From: Korobacter sp036501185
GTDB taxonomy: Bacteria > Acidobacteriota > Terriglobia > Terriglobales > Acidobacteriaceae
DNA: 64,000 nt
NCBI GenBank assembly: GCA_036501185.1
Contig: DASYAU010000134.1
Span: forward strand, 44,060 to 108,059
Direction: 5' to 3'
In this document: piece after piece, positions 8,747 to 18,241 of the stretch
Numbering within the stretch: the first letter of the stretch is position 1
Layout: the number at the start of each line of letters is the position of its first letter
Position numbers and translations under genes: made by a program
Notes under the pieces: generated by a model
Database searches by the model: none
Told to the model about the DNA's origin: nothing
What the model saw: only the letters and a program-made list of their open reading frames with translations

Positions 8747-9517
8747 ATGTCCGTTCCCATGTCGCTCGCAGGAAAAGTCGCGCTGGTCACTGGAGGGTCG
8801 CGGGGCATCGGGGCGGCCATCGTGCGCCTGTTCGTGGCGGCTGGCGCTAAGGTGGTCTTCACCTATCAGAAGGCATTAACCGCGGCCGACAGGCTCGTCA
8901 AGGAACTAGGCGCCGCCAACTGTTATGCCGTACAGGCGGACCTGGGCACAGCGGCTTCGGCCAAGCCGCTCGTGGAAGCTGCGGTGAAACACTTCGGGCA
9001 GCTCGATATCATGGTGGCCAATCACGGCGTCTGGCCGCCAGAAGACATTCCCATCGACCAGATCACCGAGGAACAGTGGCGCAACACGCTTGCCATCAAT
9101 CTCGACGCCGTCTTCGGGCTCATCAAGTACACGGTGGCCCAAATGAAGCAGCAGAAGCATGGCGGGCACATTGTGTTGATCAGCTCTACCTCCGGCCAGC
9201 GCGGCGAAGCGCTGCACTGCGATTATTCAGCTTCTAAGGGCGCACTGATTTCGATGACGAAGGGCTTGGCGAGCGAACTCGCCCGCTATGGTATCTACGT
9301 GAACTGCGTTGCCCCGGGCTGGGTGGATACCGACATGACTGCCTCGACCTTGGTGGATCCGAAAGCGGACGCGCTCATCTTTCAGCAGATCCCGCTCGGC
9401 AGGGTCGGCAAGCCTGAAGAAATTGCGGCCCCAGTACTGTTTCTCTGCACGCCGATGGCATCATTCATTACCGGCGAAGTCTTCAATGTCAACGGGGGCG
9501 CGGTCCTCGCCGGATAA
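8747..9517 (+). CDS. Short-chain dehydrogenase/reductase (FabG-like)
   Basis: A classical SDR oxidoreductase of 256 aa. The NAD(P)-binding TGGSRGIG is residues 15-22 and NHG is near 92. The catalytic set is Ser near 146-148, Y160 and K164 in YSASK. The C-terminal GEVFNVNGG block is typical of 3-oxoacyl-ACP reductase relatives. Because many SDRs of this type are not FabG, a substrate is not assigned. It is the third gene of the plsC-amidotransferase-SDR run. Confidence 0.85.
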   Translation: MSVPMSLAGKVALVTGGSRGIGAAIVRLFVAAGAKVVFTYQKALTAADRLVKELGAANCYAVQADLGTAASAKPLVEAAVKHFGQLDIMVANHGVWPPEDIPIDQITEEQWRNTLAINLDAVFGLIKYTVAQMKQQKHGGHIVLISSTSGQRGEALHCDYSASKGALISMTKGLASELARYGIYVNCVAPGWVDTDMTASTLVDPKADALIFQQIPLGRVGKPEEIAAPVLFLCTPMASFITGEVFNVNGGAVLAG

Positions 9518-9541
9518 ACGCCCATGTACTTCGAACGTCCA

Positions 9542-10429
9542 ATGAAAAGCATGCTCAAGTGGATCTCGATCCTTCTTTTCACCGCGCTGGCCGCGGCCCA
9601 GACCACCGCGCCCTCGCCCGCAACAGCCGCGCCTGCTACGGCGGCGTCCGCGCAGAACAACTGGCTGCCGCCGCTCACAGGGAACGAAGACGCGACCGTA
9701 AAGAAAGCCCGAACGCTGCTGACGCAAATGATCGAAGCGATGGGCGGCGCGGCTTACATGGATCTCAACAGCGTGGAGCAGATCGGCCTCACCTATAGTT
9801 TCTACAATGGGAGACCCAACAGTCTCGGCACCGACTTTCGCCGCGTCATTAAATACCCAGACAAAGAACGGGTGGAGCTCACCAAGCAGCGCGATGTCGT
9901 GTACATTGCCAACGGCAAGACAGGGTGGGAAGTGACGTACAAGGGCACCACTCTCCAGGATCCGAAGACATGGCGCGATTACTCTCGCCGCCGGAACTTC
10001 TCGCTCGAATACATGCTGCGGGTTTGGCTGAAGCAGCCCAGCACGCAGATCTATTACGAAGGTACCGCCATCTCTGAACAACGCATGGCCGATGTGGTTT
10101 CGCTGATGAACGGCCGCAACGAGTCGGCCACCATCTACATTGACCAAACCTCGCACCTGCCGATCAAGAACACCTATTCCTATCGCGATCCGTACGATAA
10201 GCAGAAAGACCAGGAAGGTGAGATTTACGGTAACTGGCGGATGGAAGGCACGATCAACACCCCACACAGCATCGTGCGCACCCACAACGGCGACTACGCC
10301 AGCCAGCGCTTCATCAAGAGCGTCACGTACAACGTAGCCACGCCCGATTCGCTGTTCACCGCCAAGCCTACGTATGACCCATACGTGCTGGAGCGCCGCT
10401 TGGACCAGGAAAAGATTCCGGAACCGTAG
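9542..10429 (+). CDS. Secreted hypothetical protein, 295 aa
   Basis: Begins MKSMLKWISILLFTALAAAQ, a clear Sec signal peptide with cleavage expected near residue 19-20, followed by an Ala/Thr/Pro linker. The mature part has a beta-rich pattern (RVIKYPDKERVELTKQRD, GKTGWEVTYKG, TIYIDQTSHLPIKNTY) that recalls outer-membrane lipoprotein-sorting (LolA/LolB-like) folds. This resemblance is weak and I make no functional call. An upstream in-frame ATG (9524) would put six residues before the signal peptide. It follows the SDR by 24 bases on the same strand. Confidence 0.7.
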   Translation: MKSMLKWISILLFTALAAAQTTAPSPATAAPATAASAQNNWLPPLTGNEDATVKKARTLLTQMIEAMGGAAYMDLNSVEQIGLTYSFYNGRPNSLGTDFRRVIKYPDKERVELTKQRDVVYIANGKTGWEVTYKGTTLQDPKTWRDYSRRRNFSLEYMLRVWLKQPSTQIYYEGTAISEQRMADVVSLMNGRNESATIYIDQTSHLPIKNTYSYRDPYDKQKDQEGEIYGNWRMEGTINTPHSIVRTHNGDYASQRFIKSVTYNVATPDSLFTAKPTYDPYVLERRLDQEKIPEP

Positions 10430-10491
10430 TCTCATTTCTGTGAATCCCGAACCTGCTCGCTGTGCATCTGTTTCCGCGGAGGCTCTCCCTC

Positions 10492-11142
10492 ATGAAAGTT
10501 GGAATTCTCGGCTCCGGAATGGTCGGGCAGACGCTTGGCGCAGGCTTTCTTAAGCACGGGCACCAGGTCATGCTCGGCGCGCGTGACCCTAAAAAGCCCG
10601 ACGTGCAGAAGTGGGTGAGTGCTAACTCCGGCGCGACGGCTGGCACATTTGGGGACACTGCTGCTTTCGGTGAATTCCTGGTTCTCGCCATCGTGGGTAG
10701 CGCGGCCGCGCATGCACTCGAACTGGCCGGGCTCGCGAATGTCGCGGGCAAGACGATCATGGATGCGTGCAATCCGATCGACGACAGCACGCCCCCGCAA
10801 CAGGGTGTTCTGAAGTTCTTCACCGGGCCGAACGATTCGCTCGCCGAAAAGCTTCAACGCAAATTTCCCAAGGCGCATTTTGTGAAGGCCTTCAATTCCG
10901 TGGGCGCGCCCCGCATGGTGAATCCTCATTACACGGAGGGCATGCCTACGATGTTCTATTGCGGTGATGACGACGGTGCCAAAGCGCAGGTGGCGAAGGT
11001 CATCACCGAGTTCGGTTGGGAGGCCTTCGATTGCGGCGGCCTGATTGCCGCGCGCGCTATCGAGCCGCTCTGCATGCTCTGGTGCATTCCCGGCTTCACC
11101 CGCAACCAGTGGACGCACGCATTCAAGCTGGTCACAAAATAG
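10492..11142 (+). CDS. NADPH-dependent F420-reductase-like oxidoreductase
   Basis: A 216-aa Rossmann protein opening MKVGILGSGMVGQTLGAGF, with the GxGxxG dinucleotide motif at residues 7-12, of the F420-oxidoreductase/NADP-binding (pyrroline-5-carboxylate reductase-like) family. GARDPKKPDV follows the second strand and would read the NADP phosphate. VKAFNSVG is a further conserved block. GGAGG eight bases ahead of ATG 10492 fixes the start and rejects an upstream in-frame GTG. Whether it uses F420, or another electron acceptor, is unknown; no F420 biosynthesis gene is in the window. Confidence 0.8.
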   Translation: MKVGILGSGMVGQTLGAGFLKHGHQVMLGARDPKKPDVQKWVSANSGATAGTFGDTAAFGEFLVLAIVGSAAAHALELAGLANVAGKTIMDACNPIDDSTPPQQGVLKFFTGPNDSLAEKLQRKFPKAHFVKAFNSVGAPRMVNPHYTEGMPTMFYCGDDDGAKAQVAKVITEFGWEAFDCGGLIAARAIEPLCMLWCIPGFTRNQWTHAFKLVTK

Positions 11143-11238
11143 GACGCCGACAAAGCTTCACTAGAATTTTTCGCTACTTCGCCCGTCCCGCGAGTAAGAT
11201 TCCTTCGCTCAACGGCCCACATTTTCAGCGGAGGATCT

Positions 11239-11976
11239 ATGTCTCTTAGCAAGCGGGCAACCGCGGAATTCCTGGGAACTTTCTGGCTCGTCTTCGGTGG
11301 ATGCGGGAGTGCCGTCCTTGCCGCCGCCTTTCCATCTCTCGGCATCGGGTTCGCCGGCGTCGCTCTTGCGTTCGGCCTCACCGTCCTCACAATGGCTTAT
11401 GCCATTGGACACATCTCCGGGTGCCATCTCAATCCGGCCGTTTCCGTTGGCCTGGTTGCGGGCAAACGATTTCCAGCGTCGGAGCTGCTGCCCTACGTCG
11501 TCGCGCAGGTGCTCGGCGCGATCGCCGCGGCGGGCGTGCTCTACGTTATCGCCAGTGGACGGGCCGGCTTCGATCTCGGCGGAGGCTTTGCCTCCAACGG
11601 ATACGGTGCGCATTCGCCGGGCGGATATTCGCTGCTCGCCTGCTTCGTTGCCGAGGCCGTGCTCACCATGTTCTTCCTGCTCGTGATTCTCGGCGCCACT
11701 GACAAGCGTGCCCCGCAAGGGTTTGCGCCCATCGCGATCGGGCTTTGCCTTACCCTGATTCACCTGGTTAGCATTCCAGTCACCAATACTTCGGTGAACC
11801 CTGCGCGCAGCACAGGTCCGGCGCTGTTCGTCGGGGGCTGGGCGTTGAGTCAGCTATGGCTGTTCTGGGTCGCACCCATCGTGGGTGGCGCAATTGGCGG
11901 CGTGATCTACTACACCGTATTTGAGGCGGAAGTGGCGGAAACTCAGCCGGCCCTGAAAAAGGCGAAGACGGCTTAG
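11239..11976 (+). CDS. aqpZ: Aquaporin Z
   Basis: A water channel of the MIP family, 245 aa with six membrane helices. Both half-helix motifs are present: NPA at 65-67 (HLNPAVSV) and NPA at 187-189 (VNPARSTG). Selectivity-filter positions F45, H175 and R190 match the water-specific aquaporin pattern rather than glycerol facilitators. GGAGGATCT directly precedes ATG 11239. The last four bases overlap the convergent PMT-like gene. Confidence 0.92.
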   Translation: MSLSKRATAEFLGTFWLVFGGCGSAVLAAAFPSLGIGFAGVALAFGLTVLTMAYAIGHISGCHLNPAVSVGLVAGKRFPASELLPYVVAQVLGAIAAAGVLYVIASGRAGFDLGGGFASNGYGAHSPGGYSLLACFVAEAVLTMFFLLVILGATDKRAPQGFAPIAIGLCLTLIHLVSIPVTNTSVNPARSTGPALFVGGWALSQLWLFWVAPIVGGAIGGVIYYTVFEAEVAETQPALKKAKTA

Positions 11977-13205
11977 TTCCAGCAGCCGAACATGCAATCC
12001 CATGGCGCATCGAGGTGCGCCATGCGCGGATAGCAATACAAGAACACAACAAACGAAGCGATCGTCAGCACGAGCGCCGGCCGCATTCTCCAGATGCGGC
12101 GCGGCGCCGGATCGCTAAGCGCTACCGCCAGCATCGGTGCCAGGAACATCGCTGCTGAGAAATAGTAGTAGTAGTTCGGGACCTTCAGCGGCGTTACGAC
12201 CCATTGCAGGAGGTTCGCTGCGTAGAGCCCGGCGACCATAGCTTCGGGTAGCGCGCGTCGTTTCGCGAACCGAGCCACGCAGATGACGACAGCCACCAGT
12301 CCACCCCACATCACCACCGGATTGCCGAGCAGGTACGAGAATGCCCGCATGGGTTGGGTGCGCAGCGGCCACGTATACCACGGTGCAAATTGCGTCGGGT
12401 TTCCGTGAGCTGCCTTGGTCATCGAGATCATCGTCTTATGCAGCGAGATCAAGCCATCGAACGAGAATGTCGTCTGCATCGCATGGAACAGCGGTAAAAA
12501 AGTGACCAGGTAAACGACCGCCGGAACCGCTATCAGCCCCAAAAGAAGCGTCCGCAAACCAATCTCACGGACGCGCACATCGGACGTGAACCACAGCAGC
12601 ATAGCGATGGCAACCACGACAGCCCAGCAATCCACTGCATTCCACTTGGTTGCACCCGCCAGTCCAAACAGCAGGCCGCAAGCGACTATCAAGCACCTGC
12701 GCTTCGTGATTCCCGTCTCCCGCTGGATTGCGGCGGTAAATGCCAGCACCGCCCAGATGGCGAAGGCGAACATCAATCCGTCGAGCATTGCGGCCCGCGA
12801 CATCACGTAGAGGAAGTTGTTGAACAGCGTCAGCAGGGCCGCCATCAGCGCTAATTCATAGTCAGACAATAGCGTCCAGGTCCACAGGAACATCGCGGAC
12901 GCGGTGAAACTTCCTGCCAGTACGCTCGCCAGGCGCCACCCAAGAGGGTTGTCGCCGGCAATTCGCATGCCGGTGGCTATCAAATACATTCCCATCGGCG
13001 GGTGCTGGCGGCCAAATGCGATCGGTTCGGTATCCAGAGGAGCGAGGGTTCTGTGCAGATAGCTTCGAGCCAGATCGATGTAAATGCTCTCGTCGAAGAT
13101 TGGGCCGTCAGGATGATGGACGCGGAACAGTAACAGCACGAGTGTGCAGAAGAACAGCACAGCGCCGGTGAGAATGATTTTGCTTTTGGCGGTCCGCTGC
13201 TCCAT
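11973..13205 (-). CDS. PMT-family (GT39-like) membrane glycosyltransferase
   Basis: A polytopic membrane protein of 410 aa with about ten hydrophobic helices. The first extracytoplasmic loop holds DGPIFDESIYIDLARSYL, where the D-E pair is the catalytic signature of dolichyl/polyprenyl-phosphate-mannose mannosyltransferases, and it is followed by HPPMGMYLIATG. It probably transfers a sugar from a polyprenyl carrier to protein or lipid; acceptor unknown. It lies downstream of a terminator-separated aminotransferase on the same strand and converges with aqpZ. Confidence 0.75.
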   Translation of the reverse strand: MEQRTAKSKIILTGAVLFFCTLVLLLFRVHHPDGPIFDESIYIDLARSYLHRTLAPLDTEPIAFGRQHPPMGMYLIATGMRIAGDNPLGWRLASVLAGSFTASAMFLWTWTLLSDYELALMAALLTLFNNFLYVMSRAAMLDGLMFAFAIWAVLAFTAAIQRETGITKRRCLIVACGLLFGLAGATKWNAVDCWAVVVAIAMLLWFTSDVRVREIGLRTLLLGLIAVPAVVYLVTFLPLFHAMQTTFSFDGLISLHKTMISMTKAAHGNPTQFAPWYTWPLRTQPMRAFSYLLGNPVVMWGGLVAVVICVARFAKRRALPEAMVAGLYAANLLQWVVTPLKVPNYYYYFSAAMFLAPMLAVALSDPAPRRIWRMRPALVLTIASFVVFLYCYPRMAHLDAPWDCMFGCWN

Positions 13206-13253
13206 TCGCCGGATTGTATTCGCTCGTCCAGTGCTTTCCTCGCAAAAGTAAAA

Positions 13254-13284
13254 GCCGGTGCAACGTATGCCAACGTTGCCCGGC
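13254..13284 (-). terminator. Terminator of the minus-strand aminotransferase
   Basis: On the minus strand the stem GCCGGGCAACGT pairs with ACGTTGCACCGGC (one mismatch) and is followed by TTTTACTTTT. It lies 24 bases beyond the stop of the 13308-14447 gene and before the PMT-like gene. Confidence 0.82.
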
Positions 13285-13307
13285 CAATTACTGAGTTTGA
13301 AACGAGC

Positions 13308-14447
13308 TTACTTTGCTACCGTCGCTTCCGTGCGCGAACGTTCCAGCGCTTGTGCGAATACCTTCAGGAAGTTTTGCACGTTCTCATGCGTGGCCAGCGG
13401 TCCCATTACGCCGATGCGGAAGATCTTGCCCGCCAGCGGACCGAAGCCGCCCATGATCTCAATGCCGTGCTCATCCATCAGGAGCTTGCGGACCTTGGCA
13501 TCGTCCACGCCTTCCGGTACCACGGGCGTGTTGAGGTTCACGATCCGGTGCCCGGACTTGACGTGCATCTTCATTCCGAGCTTTTCCACGCCCTTCACGA
13601 ACTCGTGGTGCATCTCGAGGTGACGCGCCCACCGCTTCTCTGCACCCTCCTGCATGATCAGCGACAGAGCCTCGTGCAGCGCGTAGAACAACGTAGCCGA
13701 GGCGGTGTGGTGATAGCGGTGCGAGACGTTGTAGTAGTCATTGAGAAGCTTGAGGTCGAAGTACCAGCTGCGGTTCGGCGACTTGCGCGCCTCGATGTGC
13801 TCGGCCGCGCGTGGCGAGACGGTGATCGGCGCCAGTCCAGGGACACAGCTCAGACCCTTCTGCGTGCAGCTATAAGCAATATCGATACCGGTTTCGTCCA
13901 CCTTCACTGGCATGGCGCCCAATGACGTGACTACGTCGGCAATCACCAACGCGCTGGCATCATGGGCGGCCTTGCAGATACCAGTTCCCTGCTGGAAAGC
14001 GCCGGTCGAGGTTTCTGCCTGCACAAACATCACGACTTGCGGTTTTTCGCGGTCGATGAAGTCTTTTGCTTCGGCGTCACTGAAGACTTCGCCCCAAGGC
14101 TTTTCCAGGCGCACGAGGTTGCCGCCCTGCCGCTTCGCCATCTCCGTCATGCGGTCGCAGAAGAAGCCATTGGCGAAGACGCAGACCTTCGTTCCCTGTT
14201 CCACGAGACTTGAGATCGCCGTCTCCATGCCACCGCTGCCAGTGCCTGAGATCGCGAAGGTCTGCGGGTTCTTCGTCCCAAACACGGTGCGCAGCATCTC
14301 CTGTATGCCTTCGCTGGTCTTGAAGAAGTACGGGTCCACGTGGCTGACGATCGGCTGGCCCATTGCCGCATACACACTGGGCGCGACCTGGGTGGGCCCC
14401 GGTCCCCAGAGATAACGTTGTGGAGCATGAATCGAAATATTTGTCAC
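13308..14447 (-). CDS. Alanine-glyoxylate-type class V aminotransferase
   Basis: A PLP enzyme of 379 aa. LWGPGPTQVAPSVYAAM is the family opening, SGTGSGGMETAIS the cofactor loop, ADVVTSLGAMPV the PLP-binding Asp segment, and K197 in CTQKG the aldimine lysine. The start is GTG 14447, supported by AGGAG seven bases upstream; an in-frame ATG at 14522 would add a charged, implausible 25-residue leader. It most resembles alanine- or serine-glyoxylate aminotransferases. It is only a distant paralogue of the 303-1490 enzyme. panB lies 85 bases upstream on the same strand. Confidence 0.88.
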   Translation of the reverse strand: MTNISIHAPQRYLWGPGPTQVAPSVYAAMGQPIVSHVDPYFFKTSEGIQEMLRTVFGTKNPQTFAISGTGSGGMETAISSLVEQGTKVCVFANGFFCDRMTEMAKRQGGNLVRLEKPWGEVFSDAEAKDFIDREKPQVVMFVQAETSTGAFQQGTGICKAAHDASALVIADVVTSLGAMPVKVDETGIDIAYSCTQKGLSCVPGLAPITVSPRAAEHIEARKSPNRSWYFDLKLLNDYYNVSHRYHHTASATLFYALHEALSLIMQEGAEKRWARHLEMHHEFVKGVEKLGMKMHVKSGHRIVNLNTPVVPEGVDDAKVRKLLMDEHGIEIMGGFGPLAGKIFRIGVMGPLATHENVQNFLKVFAQALERSRTEATVAK

Positions 14448-14532
14448 AAGCAGTCTCCTGCGCGCCGAGAAAGTCTCTTGGCGCAACCTTTTATCTTCTT
14501 CCTTTTTTTCACCGGTTGGCAAGGAGGCCGGG

Positions 14533-15420
14533 CTATTTCCTGACGGCGTGTTTGCGGTTGTTCACGATCTCCAGCGTGGTTTGCGCTTCCTTCGGGAGGT
14601 GATAGCTCTCGGCATCGTTCGGATAATTGTGCGTTTTCACGTCGTCGCGGAAGTTCTTTACCGCGTTCGTAATCAGCTCGGCCGCATCGCCATACCGACG
14701 GACGAACTTCGCCGGCGGCGAAAAGGTCAGGTTGAGGATGTCGTGGAAAACCAGCACCTGGCCGTCGCAATCCGGACCCGCACCAATTCCAATCGTGGGG
14801 GCTTCCACTTCATTGGTGATCATCGCCGCCACTTCGCGGGGAATGCCTTCCAGCACCAGCGCCACTACGCCGGCGTGGTCGAGTGCCGTGGCGTCGCGCA
14901 TGAGCTGTTCGATGTCGCGCATGGACCTGCCCTGCACTTTGTACCCGCCCATGCGGTGAACAGATTGCGGAGTAAGCCCGATGTGGCCGACTACGGGAAT
15001 CTCGGCGTCCTGTAACCGGTGGATCAGCGCTGCCCGGTTCTCGCCGCCTTCAAGCTTCACCGCCTCGGCGCCGGCTTCCTTCATGAAGCGCGACGCATTC
15101 CGCAAGGTATCTTTCAGGCCCACGTGGTAGGACGCGTACGGCATATCGGCTACCAGGAACGCATGCTTCACGGCGCGGCGCACGGCCTTGGTGTGGTGCA
15201 GCATTTCTTCCATGGTGACCGGAAGGGTGTTTTCGTAGCCGAGCATGGTCTGCGCCAGCGAGTCGCCGACGAGGATCATGTCGATGCCTGCTTCGTCGAC
15301 AAGGCGCGCAGTAGCGTAGTCGTATGCAGTGAGGCAGGTAATGGGTTCGTGCTTTGCTTTTTTGTCGAAGAGTGTGGAACTGGTGATCTTCGAGCGGAAG
15401 TCGCCCGTCGTAATGCTCAT
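14533..15420 (-). CDS. panB: 3-methyl-2-oxobutanoate hydroxymethyltransferase
   Basis: Transfers a hydroxymethyl group from 5,10-methylene-THF to alpha-ketoisovalerate, the first step of pantothenate (CoA) synthesis. The protein is 295 aa. TAYDYATARLVDEAG and ILVGDSLAQTMLG (metal ligand D53) are diagnostic, followed by VKLEGG, GHIGLTPQS and IGIGAGPDCDGQVLV. ATG 15420 is chosen because GGAGG lies six bases ahead; an in-frame ATG eight codons upstream has no such site. The C-terminus carries an extra KNFRDDVKTHNYPNDAESYHL-like tail. No other pan genes are in the window. Confidence 0.94.
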   Translation of the reverse strand: MSITTGDFRSKITSSTLFDKKAKHEPITCLTAYDYATARLVDEAGIDMILVGDSLAQTMLGYENTLPVTMEEMLHHTKAVRRAVKHAFLVADMPYASYHVGLKDTLRNASRFMKEAGAEAVKLEGGENRAALIHRLQDAEIPVVGHIGLTPQSVHRMGGYKVQGRSMRDIEQLMRDATALDHAGVVALVLEGIPREVAAMITNEVEAPTIGIGAGPDCDGQVLVFHDILNLTFSPPAKFVRRYGDAAELITNAVKNFRDDVKTHNYPNDAESYHLPKEAQTTLEIVNNRKHAVRK

Positions 15421-15518
15421 GTTGCCTCCAGTGCAGTTCCGCAATCACGGATACCGCCTGATCCCCAGCGGACTTCGCCCGCCGGAGGCACGGCTTGCGG
15501 TTCCTCGTCCCCGGGAGG

Positions 15519-15535
15519 GGATTAGAACCGGCTTG
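15519..15535 (-). repeat. Second copy of the 17-base GGATTAGAACC motif
   Basis: Matches 5672-5688 at 16 of 17 bases and lies about 100 bases upstream of panB. It contains a tRNA-T-loop-like GGTTCTAATCC on the minus strand, but no tRNA fold surrounds it. Confidence 0.3.
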
Positions 15536-15645
15536 ATTGTAACTCCGCGGAACCCCGCCGAACAATCGCCGTCCAAATTAAGATGGCGTCGTCCGTCGCC
15601 GGGATTCGGCAAAAAGCCTACATCCTCCTCGGGCAGGCCCAAATA

Positions 15646-18051
15646 CTACTTAATGGTGACATAGACGGTAGCTTTGGCCAGCGATCCATCCGTATTCACC
15701 GCCTGCGCGGTAAGCCGGTGCTTCCCCGAACTTACTTTGAGGGCAGCCACGATGACACCTCCCGAAACCTGGTCCTTCTTCACTCCATCCACATAAATCT
15801 GCATTTCTCGTATCTGGCTGCCCGTGGCCGCAGCGGAGAATACGACCGGAGAAATCACAGCGCTCCCGTTAAACGGCGTCACGATTCTGACCGCGGTGGC
15901 GTTGGCGGTTGCGCCAGCGGCATTGAACTTTGCTACGAACGCATTCGTGCTGTTCGAGTTCCCCTGATAGCTGGCTTCCACCGCGCCGGGCGTCGTCTTT
16001 AGGCCCGCACTGGTGCGTCCGGTGATGTAGAAGCCTCCGTCCGCATCAACGGCGATGGCATTGCCAATGTTTCCGGGGAAGTAGTTGTTGCTCGCGTCGC
16101 TCGCCCCGAAGTAGCTGGAGTAGATCAAAGCGCTGCCGGTGGCATTTAGCTTTGTGACTACCGCCTGGGTCATGCATGCGCCTGCACTCGTATGACACGT
16201 AGCCTGCTCGGCATTGCTCGTGGCCGGATACTTCGCTCCATCGGAGTAGCCTGTGAGGTAGGCGTAGTGATTTTTGTCGACGGCAATTCCGTTGAATGAG
16301 ACGTTCCCTGAGCTGTGAACGTACGTCGAGTACACCCAAGCCTTGCCCAATGGACTGACCTTGGAGACGAAGCCCTTGCTGTAGCCATTGCTCGTGGCGG
16401 TCGGCTCGTACGAACCTGAGGTTGTCGGGAAACTGCCGTCCGTGTTTCCAGTCACGTACGCGTAGCCGGAAGAATCTACCGCAATGGCGTTTGCCTGGTC
16501 TGCCTGCGAGCCGCCCAAAAAGGTGGAGTACAACAGTGCGCTGCCGGTCGCGTTCAGCTTGGTGACGAATGCATCTACCACGCCGCCGAACTTCGCCTGG
16601 GCTGCTCCGCTGGTCACCGGATAACGTGAGTCCTCCGTACTGCCGGTAATGAAGGCATCGCCCGAGGCATTCACCGCGATGCCCGCTCCGTAATCGCAAC
16701 CATGCCCAACGTAGGTGGAGTACAGCAGCGTGGTTCCGGTGACGTTCAACTTGGTCACGACTTGCGCCTGTCCTTCCGCGAACTGCTCGTAGGGACACGA
16801 ATCCGTTCCCGCCGTCTTTTGGTAGGCACCGCTGGTCACCGGGAAGCCGCCTGCCGTGTTGGTGATGACATAGGCGTTACCAACGCTGTCGACGGCAATT
16901 CCCGTGGCTGACGAATCGTTGCTTCCGGTGAGGAGAGTCGAGTACAGCAAGTCCGAGCCGTCGGAGCTCAGCTTCGCCACGAACACGCTGTTGTTCAGCG
17001 TTGCCGGGTTGGGAGTGCGCTGGTAGGCATTGGCGGTAGTGGGAAACGACGATGTCCCATTCAACCCGGAGCCGGTTTGCCCGGTGACGTAAGCTTCGCC
17101 CGCGGAATCCACGGCAACGCCCCAGGCAATGTCCTGCCCTCCGCCACCCAAGTAAGTCGAGTAGACAAACGCCGTCCCATCTGGGTTCAGCTTCGCCACA
17201 AATGCGTCATCGTTCCCTTTCGTCGCGGGCTGTTCGGCATTGCCGGTGGTGGGAAAGTTCGTAGAGGCCGCCAATCCCGCAACGTAGGCGTTCCCTGCGG
17301 AATCGACCGCGATGGCGTTGCCTACATCGCCCATGTCGCCGCCGTTTCCGCCCAAGTACGTGGAGTAGAGCAGCACCGGATCGATCACGAGGTCTCGCGA
17401 GTGGTCGTAATCAGCGAGGCGGAACCGGATCTCCGATCCGCGGATCTCGTAGCTCGCACCCACCACGCGGCGCTGGCCAGCAATCTCCTGGTAGGCGACG
17501 GGCGCATGCCAATGAAGTTGGCGATTTCCCACGGTCAGTCTGAGCCCGCCATCGTCCGTCAGCTTCATCTCATCAGCTCCGATTGCCTGCAAACTGAGCT
17601 GCGAGGAACTGGCGCCGGGGCGCACGATGAAGTCATACTCCAACTCGCGATGGTTGCCGTAATACACCAGGTCCACACCCGGATATACGTCGCTCATACG
17701 CACTCGTGCATAGGTCGGGAGTTCGTGCAGCCAGCGTGCCTGGTCTGAGCCCTGGAAGTAATTCACTTTGCCCGGCAGCAGGTTCTCCGGAGAGACGTGT
17801 TGCGGTTGCTGGCCATTGGCAACGTGCAGCGTCAGCGTTTGCGAACCCAAGCGGAGCACGGCAGCGTCGGCTGTGAGTTCAAAGGCATAACCGTTGCCGT
17901 GCGCCACGTACTTAACGACCGGCGGAGCCTGGCCGCGGTTAGGTTCAAAACTGAGTGGGAGATCGCCGTAACTCTGCGCTACAAGGTTGGAAACGCAGAA
18001 AGAGGACAGTAATCCACAGACGAGGACCAGGAGGGGGGAACGGCGCGACAT
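15646..18051 (-). CDS. Secreted SBBP-repeat beta-propeller protein
   Basis: Exported protein of 801 aa, starting MSRRSPLLVLVCGLLSSFC with a signal peptide cleaved near VAQ-S. The N-terminal ~200 residues (SFEPNRGQAPPVVKYVAHG, then a beta-rich region ending DLVIDPVLLYSTYLGG) match the DUF7948 domain that precedes SBBP repeats. About eight repeats follow, each about 55-60 residues with the pattern LLYSTYLGG..D...AIAVDSAGNAYVTG. A C-terminal Ig-like domain ends the protein. Such proteins are abundant in acidobacteria; the role is unknown. An in-frame start at 18078 would add nine residues. Confidence 0.85.
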   Translation of the reverse strand: MSRRSPLLVLVCGLLSSFCVSNLVAQSYGDLPLSFEPNRGQAPPVVKYVAHGNGYAFELTADAAVLRLGSQTLTLHVANGQQPQHVSPENLLPGKVNYFQGSDQARWLHELPTYARVRMSDVYPGVDLVYYGNHRELEYDFIVRPGASSSQLSLQAIGADEMKLTDDGGLRLTVGNRQLHWHAPVAYQEIAGQRRVVGASYEIRGSEIRFRLADYDHSRDLVIDPVLLYSTYLGGNGGDMGDVGNAIAVDSAGNAYVAGLAASTNFPTTGNAEQPATKGNDDAFVAKLNPDGTAFVYSTYLGGGGQDIAWGVAVDSAGEAYVTGQTGSGLNGTSSFPTTANAYQRTPNPATLNNSVFVAKLSSDGSDLLYSTLLTGSNDSSATGIAVDSVGNAYVITNTAGGFPVTSGAYQKTAGTDSCPYEQFAEGQAQVVTKLNVTGTTLLYSTYVGHGCDYGAGIAVNASGDAFITGSTEDSRYPVTSGAAQAKFGGVVDAFVTKLNATGSALLYSTFLGGSQADQANAIAVDSSGYAYVTGNTDGSFPTTSGSYEPTATSNGYSKGFVSKVSPLGKAWVYSTYVHSSGNVSFNGIAVDKNHYAYLTGYSDGAKYPATSNAEQATCHTSAGACMTQAVVTKLNATGSALIYSSYFGASDASNNYFPGNIGNAIAVDADGGFYITGRTSAGLKTTPGAVEASYQGNSNSTNAFVAKFNAAGATANATAVRIVTPFNGSAVISPVVFSAAATGSQIREMQIYVDGVKKDQVSGGVIVAALKVSSGKHRLTAQAVNTDGSLAKATVYVTIK

Positions 18052-18241
18052 GGGGACCCTTTGAGACCAGACATCCACTTCTTCTCAGATGTCGGCTCGT
18101 TCTCTCACCGTTGCAATTCAGATTCCGCAGGAACTCAGGCCAAAACGTGGTATATCGCTCAGAACTCCCGCAGCTCCGCTCTCCGAAGTGGCACCCGGGG
18201 CCACACTCTAAGCAGGGTTTGTTCCTGAAAGCGAGGCGAGT

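Noticed and set aside
15646..18051. Regularly repeated sequence considered as a CRISPR array or DNA satellite
   Set aside because: Periodicity is in codons of about 55-60-residue SBBP repeats within one open frame. Repeats are diverged, and no spacers or cas genes are present.
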